Source: Setophaga petechia (Eukaryota > Chordata > Aves > Passeriformes > Parulidae). Taken from it: a DNA stretch of 64,000 bases. The DNA is taken from positions 8,697,258 through 8,761,257 of the forward strand of contig JANCRA010000014.1 of the NCBI GenBank assembly GCA_024362935.1, in the 5' to 3' direction. The notes under the pieces are model-generated. The model worked only from the letters and a program-made list of their open reading frames with translations, did not search any database and was not told the origin of the DNA. Below are positions 35,191 through 47,240 of this stretch, piece after piece (position 1 is the stretch's first letter; each line of letters opens with the position of its first letter). The translations under genes and the position numbers were made by a program.

Positions 35191-37189
35191 CTGGAGAAGT
35201 CATTCCCTTCCACCTGTAGCAGGAGTAAGAGGAAAGGCTGGAGCAGCCAGCCTGCCCCACTAGCAAACACGGCTGAGAACATGGGACACAGAGGCAGAAT
35301 TAAGTTTTCAACACACTGGTAATCACCTCCAAATGAGTGCCCTGGCTGCTGCCGTGCTCTGGGCAGAGCAGGTGGCTGTTGTAGGAGGAATAACAGCTAC
35401 TGACTACTGAGGAACATGAATGGAGACTGAGCAGCCCCTAGCACCCAGCTGCATTTCTCAGCTTGGTTTAACTCTTCAGCACTAACCAGCTGGTGAAACG
35501 GTGAGTACCGGCTGTGTGACTGCAGCCATTCCACAGTGAGGATGTGGTGATCCCATCACTCTCAAAGCTCTCATATCAGCAGCTCACTTCAGGGGTCCAG
35601 GCCCCGTATCACACACATTCCCCTCCCCAGGGACACTGTGGGGGAATGGCCTTTCCTGTGTCGCAGTTGCCTCCCTGGCTGACCTCAGATACATCCTGGA
35701 GCAAGATTTTCAGAGGGACGCCATGCCAGGTTTGGAAAGATAGCACATGCCCCAGCCAGGTTTTCCCAGGAGCTCAGCCCAGCACCTTCCCCAATTTAGA
35801 GCCGTGGCAGCTGAATCCTTGATAAAATGGCAATGCTGCTTCTTTTGGGACCAAAGGCATCCTTGGTAGTGACCCACAAAGGTCACTGGAGCAGCTGCCG
35901 TTCAATCCTGTGGACATTCTCTCAGTAAAACTGCTCAATAAAATACAGCCACCTGAGAAGAAGAGTGCAGTTTAGAGGTCTCTGCCTATTGATGTTGGAA
36001 AATGCTTTTTTTTCTTTCTGATGAAAAAGCAGGAGGTTGCACAAAAGCTGTACTTTATTTACAAAAAGAGTCCTCATACAGGGCTCTTGGCATGCAGTGG
36101 GGGCATCTCCCTACCAGTCCCCCCCAGCAGGGCACATGCCATGGCTCCTCACTCCTGCAAATCAAGATCCTGCAAACTCCGGCCACTTTCCCACTTGTTA
36201 TTACCATCTTCCTAGAAGAAAGGAATCTGAGCAGCCATTGTGGCAGGAGAGAAACTCAGCTGCCCCACACCACGAGATTGTCCCCGTGTCCCCAGATGGC
36301 CCTGGAGCCCTGTGGAGACGCCTTTGGACACACTGCCACTCTCATGTGCACGTCCCACAGCCCATGTCCAGCTCCTGTCTGAGCTCCACTGTGCCTGGGA
36401 AGCTTTGGTTTCACCCTAGATGCCCTGAGCAGGAGGGGACCCCGGGAACCCCCACCCTCCCACAGCTGCCCTGCACAAAGCAGCCCATTCTCAGCAGCCC
36501 CAGCCCTGCTCTGCAGCAGTAAATATTGCATTAGCTGCGGTGGGCCAGGCCTCCGGGCCCTTTTCCAGCTTGGCAGGCTCCTCTCAGCCGGCCAGCAGAA
36601 GAAGCAGGGATTATGTGAACTGGGCACAGAGCGAGAGGGGCAGAAAGCAGCCTGGGGGACCAAGAAGTGCTGCCAGGGCGGCAATGGGTCATCTCTGTCC
36701 TGCTTTCTGAGCCATGATGGCTGACAATACCCTTGTGCCACATGTGGCTTTGGTGGAGTCACAGATTTCCCCCTGGGGTAAAAAAAAAGGAAAAATATAG
36801 TGATTTTTGGACTGAAGCATTTGGGAATCAGAGCCGAAAAGCTTCCAGTGTCGATCTGAAAAGGGCTTTTCCGCTCCCAGCGATGCTCTGGGGTTTTGCC
36901 GTCGTGATTTTGAAACTTTCTGGAATTTGTCGGGTTTTGTTTCTGCTTGCTGGGAAAGGTCACGGCTTCCCAGGCAGGGAGGGAGAGCTCTGCTTTCTGG
37001 CACAGCCCTTTGGACCCAGCCTGCCCTGGAGTGCCCGCTGTGGAAGTCTGGGGCAAGGGGAACCTGGGGAGACAAGACAGAGGCATCAATAGATCACTCC
37101 ATGAATAAAGCCTACATGCAAAATACAATTATAGTGGGGCAAAATAAATCCAAGGTGGTCCTTCCAAAACTGCCTGGCTAAGTGAGTTC

Positions 37190-37420
37190 CCGGTCCCGAC
37201 TCTGGCGTTTCCCCTCCATCCTGTGCACAACAGGCCTTTTGTTAAATTTCACATCCTGAAAGAATTTAATAGCATTTTTATTTTTAATTCATCACATGTG
37301 TTTTGTTTGGACTAATCCAATGGGGCTCCGTTCACAAGCAGCTCTTTTCCAACATCACTAAATTTCTCAAGGCTTAACCTGTTGACAAGGACGGGATGTG
37401 TTCGGCCCGCGTTACGCAAG
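37190..37420. promoter_or_regulatory. candidate regulatory patch
   Basis: AT-rich core (TTTAATAGCATTTTTATTTT) followed by an inverted CCAAT context (TCCAATGGGG) and a short CpG-containing end (TTCGGCCCGCGTTACGC). There is no coding frame or transposon. The mixture resembles conserved non-coding elements, but conservation is untested. Confidence 0.22.
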
Positions 37421-40400
37421 CATCATTGGGAGCACAAGGACTCAAGCCCGTGAGCAGATGGAGCAGACAGGGAATTTTGCTGAGGATGGCAGGAGAAGGG
37501 GATCCCTGCATGGAGGGGAAGCTGTCCCCCCTTTCTTTTGAAGGCGACCTCAGGGCTGCTCAGCATCTTGCAGGAATTTTGCATTCACTGGTGCTCCTGC
37601 AAAGCAGACTGTGGGGTTTTGCTGGGGAGGAACTACTGGGTTGCCACCACCCAGCTGAAGGACTGAGCTTGGAACTGAGGAAAGCAGCAAAACTCATGTC
37701 CCTTAATTGCTGTAACAATTTAATTAAGTCCTGCCGTGGGTGCAGCCAGGCAGGAAACCAGCCCATCCGCCATGAGCTCAGGGCTGCTACATAGCCACAA
37801 GACATTCAAGCACAGGGTTAACTTTAAGCCTGGTTTGAAGATTACCTCTGCTTGTAAAGGTGTTCACTCCTGAGGTGGTGTGTCCTCAGGTCCTGTTGCT
37901 TTTCTGCAGCACTCAGGCAGGGGAAAGCTTGTGTGCTGGGCAGCAGAGCAGGGCAGGAATGGCCTCAGCAGGCTTAAGAAAGGGCTGGGGAGCCCACGGG
38001 TTTACACACGCTGCAGATGCGCCTTTGAGCACATCTGGATCCTGTAATAATCTGGGCCGTGAAGAAAACGCGCCGACGCGAGCTCACACCCCCGTGAAGC
38101 GCCTTTGTGTGATCCCTCAGAAGTGCCTGGTGCCCAATCTGCGGATTGCTGCTCTAATGAACTCCAGACGTTGTTTTGAATGTCAGACAGATTTCAGTCG
38201 CTGCTGCAGAAGATGTTCCTCTCCCCATCCCTGCGCAGGAGCGGGAAGCGGGCAGGGCTGGGATGGCAGGGCTCAGAGATCCCTGCGGGCTGCATGCCAG
38301 GGCTGCCCGCCTCGGCAGCGTCTGTGGACTAAAGCTGGATGGCAGCTTTCAAAGGACAATAGCACAGTGAGAAACCCCACTTCAGACACTCCTTGCTCAA
38401 GAGAAGCCCAGCCAAGAAACCGCCAGCGAGTCGGGTTTTATCGCTGCAGGGCTGAGCCTCAGCCTCCGGCACGGCTGCAGTCAGCACGCCTGGCTGCCCC
38501 TTGGGTCACGTCTGCATGCCGGGCTCTCCCGGGCTTGGATTTGAGCTGGGAGTTTTTTAAGGGGCACCAGATTGTCCTATGATCATTATTTCTATGTGCA
38601 GGTGACCATTTGGTTTAAATCCAAGCTAGAAAATGATGACATTACAACGTATTCCCTCCCAGGTGGGCAGCCGGCTGCTGCTGAGGCCATGAATGGAGCG
38701 AGTGCATTTTATACAAATCTGTTTGTTTTGAGCTCCTCAGTGACAAGCAAGCAATATTCCCTCCTTGCAGTTGGTGCTGGCAGCAGGGGTGCTGCATGCA
38801 GGGATGTCCTGACTGTGGGTGGACACAGCTCTGTAGGAACTCCCTGGACTTGATGGCCAGTTGAGCTTCCGAGCTTTGTGGTGATTTTCCATCCTGAGCT
38901 CCAGAGTCTGGAGGCCTCTGACGATTTGCTTTGATCAAAATATGAAACCAAAGGCAGAATAAGTTCTCACATGTTCAAGTTTGGTCTGTAACACAAGGCA
39001 AGTTCTGGGAGACCTTCTTTCTCAAAGCTATGAGACCTACTGAGGGCAAACCAAGGCCATCAGCACTCCCAGAAACATGCCTGCCAAGAGGGACAGCAGG
39101 ATGTGTCCCTACCAGCCACAAGGAACAAGGGACAGTAGCTTTGCTATTTATCACTGCTTAACAGAGCAGCTCCATGAGGCTTTCAGGAGGTCTGGAAGGA
39201 TGCCTTGACCCTGAGGTCCTACAGCAGTCACCTGGTGACAGTCAATGGGTGCCCTGCATTTATTTATCCCCCTCCACAAAATGCCTGAGCAGCTCATGCC
39301 AAACCACTGTGGCCCCCTCATTAAACCAACGGTGCCTGGCATGGCAGGGCTTGGAGATCACCTGGTAGATCACTTTGGGGTGGGTTCTGTGTTTGGGTTA
39401 TGTTTGATACTGCAGTCAAAATTAATCATCTGACAAATCCAGGCTTTGTCACAGATTTGCAATAAAGCCCCAAACTGGAGGAAAATTCTGTGCTGGGTGG
39501 AGTCCAAGGGTGCTGCATTGCACAGGGATCATGTTCAACTAATGGATTTATTTTGTCCCTGGGAACTGGATCCCTTCAGGCTAGCTCCTGGGCTGGGGCG
39601 GCACAAACCCCAGCCACTCCCTGAGAATAAACCTGGCTGGATAAACTGTGAAGAACCAGGAGACAAACATCTCATTCACCAGCTCTCCTGGAAAAGCCGT
39701 CGGGATAACAGTCCTTGCCAAAGCCACTGCAGCAAAGGCATTTCTCTTCGGCACACAGGAGCAGGCAAGGATGAGCCTGGGGGTCAGGGTGACCCGGGAG
39801 GAGATGGGGGTGATAGGGCTCAGTGGGGTGGTCTGTTTGCTGTGTGGCCGTGGGAAACCTCCCAGTGTGGTGCTCATCTCAATGGGGGAATCTCTCTGCG
39901 TGGCGCTTTGGCCCCTTGCCTGCAGGGAAGGACAGCAGTGCTTCTGCAGGGAGTTTCAAGGACAAACTGAGGCTTTGTGTGGGGAAGAAGACTTTAGTGT
40001 GGGGAAAAAGGGATTGAAGAATGGCCAGTGAAAGCAGGGAGAGGACTGAGGCCTCTTTGTGCCCTGGCAGGGCTGCCCAGATCACACTGGGGACATGGTG
40101 CTGGGAACAGATTGGGAGCACATTGGAGAGATGAGATGAGCTGTGCTGGCTGCTCTGGGACAGGCCCTGCCCAGCCTTTTTCCTGCTTTGCGAGGGAGAA
40201 CTGTCATCCATGCATGCACACCCCTGTGCCCTTGTGCACTGCCATGCTCACATGCACCTCTGCTCCACGTGCAGCCCCCCAGGACCAGCCTGGCACACCA
40301 GGACCCCCTCTTACCAACACAGTGCCCTCATTCCTGCTTTTTGTGGGGTGATTTTTCACTTCTACCATTTCTTCTGCCCAGATCCCAAAGTACTGCAGAT

Positions 40401-42949
40401 ATAGGCCCGGCTAGCTTGGGTCAGCCTGCCTAATTTAACAGCACTCAGTTTAGGAAGAAAAGGGTCACATGCTGCTGTGTAGATGATTCCAGAGCTGCCC
40501 CAGGGCAGAATGGTCCATGTGAGGCCAGAAGAGATTTGGCCCAGGATGGGACGCTGCCAGGGATGCTGCACTCCAATGCTCCCTGAGCTCTGTCCTCTGT
40601 TGTATCTGAAATAGTAACTTCCTCATGCAGAGAGAAGCATTCCCCAAAATATCTGACCTGTTGCTGCCTTTCCTACTGGGAAATCCCTGTCCCATGAGTT
40701 GAACCCACTCAGGTGCAGCCTCTGCTCAGCAAAGCATCCTGTGGAGGAAGTATGGGATCCAGATGCCAGGGGTAGGGTTTGATTTGCTTTCAATACAAGG
40801 CATAAGAAAAGGTCCAAGCAGAGACTATTTATGGATTTTAATGAAAATAATATGTTGCCTTGAAATGAGGATGTTAATTAAAAGGCACCCGCTGCTGTTT
40901 ATCGCTGGCTGGGTCTCTGGCAGCAGTAAAGAGAGAAGCGAATGGGGGAGCTCATGCCAAAACCTCCCCGCAGGGAAGGTGGATGGTGCTGGAGTGGGAT
41001 GCAGGGCTGGAGCATTCCTGTTATTCTCTGCTCTGAGAGAGCAACTCTGAAAAGAAACTCTCATGAAAGCTGGGCCTGGCAAGAGATGGTGTTGGAAAAG
41101 GGGACTGAGACCCAGGCTCTGCTCTGGCCAGCTCTGCCACTCTCAGCACGTGAGTCTGGGCAAATCCCACCCCAGCTCCCCTGTTTACTCAATAATTTCA
41201 CACAATAGCATCCTTTAGAGAGATAGAATTTTTGTTTTCCTTCTCCTCGTTAGGAATGAGACCACTATGCAGACAAAGAGGCACCATGCACATAAAAACT
41301 TGCTACATCTTGCCTAGAGGCAGCAAATTTAAAAGCAAAATTGAATTCTTAAGGCCCCATGGAAAGTGACTGAACCTGCCATGCAAGGTCTGCTGGCACA
41401 AAGGCAGGGATGCTAAATAAAAACCCCTGGGTGAGTACTACAGTCTTCTGATATAGATCCAGCAAGCAAAGGCAGCGGGCTGGGAGGCGGGGAAGAGCTT
41501 CTGAGGTATTTTTTCTGTCTGGAAAAGAAGGATGATCATGGCTCAAGAAGCATTCAGCTGGTGAAGCATCCTGTTTGACTGCCAGTTGTTCCCCCTGGAT
41601 GCTGGCATGCTGGGGTTTCTGCTCTTCCCCAATTCCTGGCCCTGCACAGCATTGCCCCCCTTTGCAAAACCCTCTGGGTAGTTTGGAGGGTTTATGGGTT
41701 GACTTTTACCCCCAGGCATTGAGCAGTGCCCTTGTCTTCCTCCTCCAAAGCTGTTTTCTGGTGATGGATCAAGCACTGTTCTTGGTGTGAGATTTACAGT
41801 CTACTTTCATCCATCAGAGCTTGGATTTCCTCTCCTTTCCACCCCCCTTTTCTCATACAACCCACTTAGACACCAAAAAACCCAACTTCCACTGCAGGGA
41901 AGTGGGTGTGTGAGCTCAGGACTGGGCTCCTCAGCTGCCCACAGAAGGGCTCACCCCAGGATGAGCACTCTCCAGGATCGTTGGCTGATGCTGAGAAAGC
42001 CAAAATCTATAGAGAAAATATATTGGGTTGCTTTATTAAGAAATAATGCACTAAGAGAGCTTCTGTGGGCTTTGGCCTGCTTAATACAGAGCTTGGGGCT
42101 AAAAGCAGTGTCAAAGCCAAGACCAACCTATTACTGGAGGTAATTCCTACAATGTTCTATTCAATTGCTGCTATGAGATGTTCAGAAGCCTTCCAGAGGC
42201 TTTTGCAATATCCACGGTTTTTTCTCCTCTCTCTTTCCATGTCAATTCTCACCCAGCCCATCTACGGCTGCTCTGTCCCAGGAGTGCCCTGGGTGTCCCC
42301 CCATGCTCAGGGAGGACAGGAGCAGGCAGGGACAGGCCCAGCATGCCCATGCAGAGGTGGAGCCCAGGGTCCATGTGGGCTCAGTTTAAATGATGCTCGG
42401 GGGACTTTGCAACCAACAATTAGACATGTTTACTCATGTATTTGCCAGAGGTGCCTCCCTGAGCTCCCAGTAAACAGCATCAAGAGCTGCTTCTCCTCCA
42501 CAGAGACTTCCCAGGGCAGATCCTGACTCCCCTGAGGCTTGTGGTGGGAAGGGCCACGTTACTGCAGAGAGTGGCAGCCGGGTGGCCAGGTCCCAGTCAT
42601 CAGATAGTGGCAAGTTTGTAGGGATGGTGAAGAAAGCGAGAGTGCAGCCGTTCACCTGTATCGACCCCAGCTCTTGCCAGGCTCAGCCACATCAAAGAGC
42701 TTGTGGGGATTACTGAAAATTCGAGTTGAGCTGCGTGAGGTGGCGGGCAGGCTTGGCAGGGCTGGTCTCTTTGCCTGCCCATGGGCACGCCAAAAACAAA
42801 TGCATTCAAACATTTGGTTGGAAAATGGTTTGGGAATTTTTTTTTTCAGGGTTGTTTTCTCTTTTTTTTTTACTTTTTTTTTTCCTAGGTCTGGAAGCCA
42901 TGGGTGAGTCATGTCCCAGCTTTCCTCAATGAGAGATCTAAAGCAGGTT

Positions 42950-42966
42950 AAAAAAAAAAAAAAAAA
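42950..42966. repeat. A17 homopolymer
   Basis: Seventeen uninterrupted A residues, preceded about 65-120 bp upstream by T-rich runs (42838-42886). Inverted T-rich and A-rich tracts so close together could pair. There is no AATAAA close upstream, so it does not look like a retrocopy tail. Confidence 0.85.
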
Positions 42967-43848
42967 GCCAAGCAAAACACGTCTGTTGTTTTAATCACGG
43001 CTTGGTTTCACAAGACATAGCTGGTCTGGGCTGTGATGCAACTGAGTCTCTTCTTCCAAGTCACACAAATGGATTTTTAAGTTTCCTCTGAGATCCTCTC
43101 CCAGGCTGGCAAAGCTGGTACATGCACCCTCAGAGTCTCCCAGGGACTCTGTTGCTGTACATTGTGAGCTCATAATGTCCCCACATGAAAAGCAGGATTT
43201 CTTACCTTAATTTGTTCCTCTCCAGCACTGGCCAAGGCAGTTGCTGCTCTAATTTGAACTAGAGGCCACTGCAATCTGCTGCCCATCAAGACTGCCCTGC
43301 AATGGCAGCCAAAGTGCCAAGGGATTTAGGAGCCAGGGCCCCGTGACTGCACATGCTGGTGGTCAAATGCAGTTTCCCTCCTTCCTGGCTTAGTCCCTGT
43401 TGTGTGAAGCATCTGTGTGTGTGTGGGGAGGGTTACAGAGTGATTTATTTTCCCTGTGGGAAGGTGGAGAGCTGCAGCCATGGGGATTTCTGATATAAAA
43501 GTGCAATCGATTTTTATCTGGGTGTAAAACCCCGCCAGGAACCAGGGCACGCTGTGGTGTACAGGCACAGCCAGCATGGTTTGCTGCTCTGGGAGAGCTT
43601 GGGTGAATAATGCACCAGAGAGAGGCTGCAGGGCTGGCTGGGAGCCTGCAAAGGCAGGCAGCACTGGAAGCCTGGCAGGAGGATGCTGGAGCAAAGGGCA
43701 GAGCTGGTTCCTCCTCCAGCAATGAAACCCAGGCAGCTCCAGATGCAGAGCTGCTGGGTGGGTTTTTCTTCTTTGCATTTAACACAAATAAAGAGCTCAC
43801 AATCCTGGTTTGCTCCACTTCACTTCCCCCTCCCCTCCAAGAAAAAAT

Positions 43849-43860
43849 CCCCCCCCCCCC
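43849..43860. repeat. C12 homopolymer
   Basis: Twelve uninterrupted C residues after AAAAAAT. Its length may be unreliable in sequencing. Confidence 0.85.
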
Positions 43861-46540
43861 ACAACTGTGAAGTGAGTGGGAATATTTATGAACTGTGAGA
43901 ACATCAACCACAATGTTATTTTTAAGTTTGTTTTTGATGAGCAGCTCTGGCTTTTCCATGACATAAATCAGCTGCTGAGTTGTGTTCAGTGCAAGGTTAC
44001 TTTTTTGATGTGAAGGTGATATTTCCAGTGCAGGGAAACACCCAGAGAAGGCTTACATCCTGCGGAATGTCGTGCTGGGCTCTTCCCATCTGCAGTCAGG
44101 ACCATTGCCACGTGTTATCATTTAGAAACGAGCTCTTCTCATTTGGCCTGGCAGGAAAAGTGGTAGGAAAACATCACAAACCCACACAGCCTTTTCCTCC
44201 CTCCCCTGTACCCTATATTTCTTGTGGGGAGCATGGCAGCAGACTAACATAGGGTTCTCTGTAACATTTGACAGCCCAGACCCAGCCCACGAGCCACCAG
44301 AGAGCTGCTGCTGATTGTCCAAAATGAGTGTGAGCTGCCCAGTTAGCTCCAGTGGGCACCAGTTCTGAACCTCCTGGGAATGTGAGGACAATCTTGCTCC
44401 CTCTCCCTGCACAGAGATTCCTGTCTTCACCAGAAAATCATTAAGTTTTCAATGTCTCCAGACATCAGCTCTCAAAATCTACCTCTCTACAATGGATGAA
44501 AAATGTATCCCTGACCTTGCTATGAAGAAAAAATGTTCAGCATAGAAAGTACTAAGCCTGGATCTTGTATTATAGGTGTTTTCCAGAAAATGGCTTTCCT
44601 TCCAACAGGAGGCTAACACTGCTCACATGGGTACCTACTTCCCTTGTACCAAACCTGGAACCTCCCTTAGTCAAAGGGAAAAAGAGCTCTAGAATTCATT
44701 CCTGAGGGATGTGCAGCCCCAGGGATGTCCCCTTGCAGGCCCTGCCCTTCCACCCAGCTGTGCAGTGGGCTTGGGCCCGGGGTCCCTGTGGGAAGGGGGA
44801 GCTGGGGTCTCATCAGCTGCAGGACTCACTTTGAGGTCTTGGAGCAGGGATTGCCTTTCTATTCCAGAAGCCTGGAATAGACAGAGCAGTCTAAGGAGTC
44901 TCTGGGGTCTGTGTGTGCAGACTTCATTAGGAACCAAATGCACCTTTACCCTGTGGAGTTTTAGAAATGTGCTGTTTGATTGCAGGGGTGAGCATAAATG
45001 CAAGCACGTGTGTTTGTGTGTGTGGGAAGGTTTTGGATCCAGAGGGCAGCTCTCCCCAGACTGGTGTCACCCAGTGCAGAACCACGAGCTTTGAGGGAGC
45101 AGCTTGGGTGAAGGGATGCAAGAAGCTGCATGAAAGGGATGGTGTCAAACCTTTAGGTCCTGAACCCAACACCAAAGCAAACGCACTGGCAGATTCTCAG
45201 CTGAGATTTGTGGGGGCTTTGAGAGTGACAAAACCCCACGGGTTATCAAACACCTCCTCACATTCCCCTCCTGCTGAGGTGGAGGAACAGGGCGCTGCCT
45301 CCTCTTCATGTGGCCAGGCATGTGCTGCCACTGTGCCACGAGCTCAGCACAGGCACTGAGAGAGTGTGGCTGAGCAGGGAGGCTGGAGGTTTCACTGGGA
45401 GGCAGGAGGATAAAGAGCACACACCTTTGTGCTCTCTCCCACCACGCATCCTACACCCTGCAGAGGGGTGTGCTGCTGCTCACTGCAGCTGATGCTTTGG
45501 GATGAGAGTAGTGAGCAGCCACTGCTACAGGAGGGGTTGTTTGGGATGGCTGGGGGCAAACAATTGGAATATTTCCTTGCCAGGCTGCTTGAGAGTTAAT
45601 TTAATTTGCTCTTTGCATGCTGGAAAGGGAAAGGTACCAGCTGCATATGGCTGACATGTCCCTGGAGGAGAATGCAGCAATGCAGGGCAGGGTTTTCAGA
45701 CCCAGAGGGCATAGGGAGGGTTGTGGTCACTGATGGATGAAACAGATCTGCTGAAGGGATGGAGGAGGACCAAGAGGTCATTCAAGGAGGGTAAAGATGT
45801 AGTAGATTTAGAGAGATCTAGAGAGCAATTATGGGCATCACTTCGCATCCCTGCTGCCCACCAGAAGCTCAGGTCTCTTCTGCCCAGGCCTCGCAGTCCC
45901 CTGCACTGCCCAAAAGGGTCCCAGTCCCATCCACATGAGGCCACTACAATGAGATCTGCAGGGCTGGTGCAGATTTTGCTGCCCAGCCCTTACCCTGCTG
46001 ACAGCTGTGCTGGCACCCACCTAGAAAGCATGAGGTCTTCTAACTTGGAGTAAGCTGTTACTGGTGTAAATCCTGCCCAGAGCTGGCACAGGATTAAGCA
46101 TGCACAGAGGGACCATGGCAGCCCTGACTGCCTGGGGAAAGTGGGCTGTCAACTGGAGTATGAGTCTGGCCTCCCATTCATCCCCACCATCATCCATGCG
46201 GGTGGGGAAGCTTGGGAAGGGCCAGGAGGAATGGCCTCAGTGCTTTGTGCTGTGCCCCAGTCAGGCTGTCCTCCAAATTTAAAACATTCTGTGAATGGTG
46301 GGATCTGGCCAGTGCCCTCCAGAGGGGCAGGAGTGGCTGGGAAGCAGAGGAAGCAATGCAGGACCCGGTAGACTGGCGCTGTGCCACGGGAGGATCATCC
46401 TTGGGCACTTTGCCTCGCCTGGGGTCAGCCAGGAGGAGCTGTGGTGCCCTGGGCACCGGGCAGCAGCTCCCGACCCCGGGCTCGCCGGCAGCGCTGCGAT
46501 CCACGGCGTCCATCCAGGGCAGAAGAGGAAGCAAAGGCGG

Positions 46541-46701
46541 ATTTGCATGGCACGGCTACACCCTGCCCCAGCCAAATTAGCAGCAGATGAGCCCCGGCGC
46601 ACCTCCTGCCTGTTCCCTAATTTATGGCAGGAGAAGCAGGGAGGGGAAGGTGAGGGGGAGTAGGGGAGGGAGCAACAAACATGGCCATTATACATGCAAA
46701 T
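46541..46701. promoter_or_regulatory. candidate enhancer: opposed octamers flanking a G-quadruplex motif
   Basis: A perfect octamer ATTTGCAT lies at 46541-46548 and its reverse complement ATGCAAAT at 46694-46701. Between them is a G-rich tract at 46643-46670 with four G-runs (GGGG, GGGGG, GGGG, GGG; loops of 7, 4 and 1 nt). ATTAG and CTAATTTATGG sequences also lie between. The region abuts the CpG-dense block at 46790. Enhancer or promoter function is inference. Confidence 0.35.
46643..46670 (+). promoter_or_regulatory. G-quadruplex motif
   Basis: Four G-runs of at least three lie within 28 nt (46643-46646, 46654-46658, 46663-46666 and 46668-46670), with another GGG just upstream at 46639-46641. 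It satisfies the usual loop limit of one to seven nucleotides. Confidence 0.65.
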
Positions 46702-46789
46702 ACAGCACTTTGGGCTCCTTCAGTGCTCTCCCTCTGAGCACCCCCGTGTATTTTCCCATCACTAACGAACGGGTCGCTGTCCTTTAAAG

Positions 46790-47240
46790 GACTCCGGGGA
46801 TAGAAGGGCAGCCGGTGCCGCCTCGGGTGCAGCAGCGCTGGCTGTCTCCATCCCTGTCCTGCCCGCCGGGCCCGCCTGGCCCAGGGCAGAGCCGGGCAGA
46901 GCCGCTGCCCACCCCCGCTTGCGCGGCCGGGCGGGAGCCCCGGGGCTCGCCCGAGGCCCCGCGCTGTGTCTGGGACAGAGAACAAAGCCGGTGCTTCTCC
47001 TCCCCGCCGGCCCGCGCAGACTTCCTCCTTGGAGTATTTACCAGTTTTGCACGGCAGCTTCCCATGGGGACAAGCCAAACAGAAGCTCCTGTGAGGCCGG
47101 CCGTGCCCGCTGGGTCAGGCACGCCCTCCCCCTGTGCCCACCGGAGCTGCTGCCCCAAGGGTCCAGCTGCGGAACGGGGGTGTGCCGGCACTCCGGAGCC
47201 CTTTCGAGCGGCACCCCCAGCTTTGGTACCTCTGGTCGAT
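46790..47240. promoter_or_regulatory. CpG-dense block, candidate minor CpG island
   Basis: About 450 bp is GC- and CpG-rich (for example GCGCGGCCGGGCGGGAGCCC near 46920) and stands out from both flanks. Overlapping frames on both strands are open over most of it, as expected from composition. None has a recognisable domain. It may be a promoter of an unrecognised transcript or a developmental regulatory island. Confidence 0.4.

Larger units (their letters stand above)
34161..46540. other. non-coding stretch, no gene recognised
   Basis: A 12-kb interval without a recognisable exon or transposon. Simple tracts are an imperfect (ATT)n at 34705-34745, A17 at 42950-42966, C12 at 43849-43860 and a short (TG)n near 43410. 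Candidate regulatory patches at 34920-35190, 37190-37420 and 38030-38220 are AT-rich or CpG-containing sequences with homeodomain-like motifs. About 41990-42140 is similar. Open frames of up to 290 codons (36256-37128, minus) carry no domains. Confidence 0.5.

Noticed and set aside
36256..37128. 290-codon minus-strand frame
   Set aside because: No recognisable domain, random-looking composition, and several plus-strand frames overlap it.
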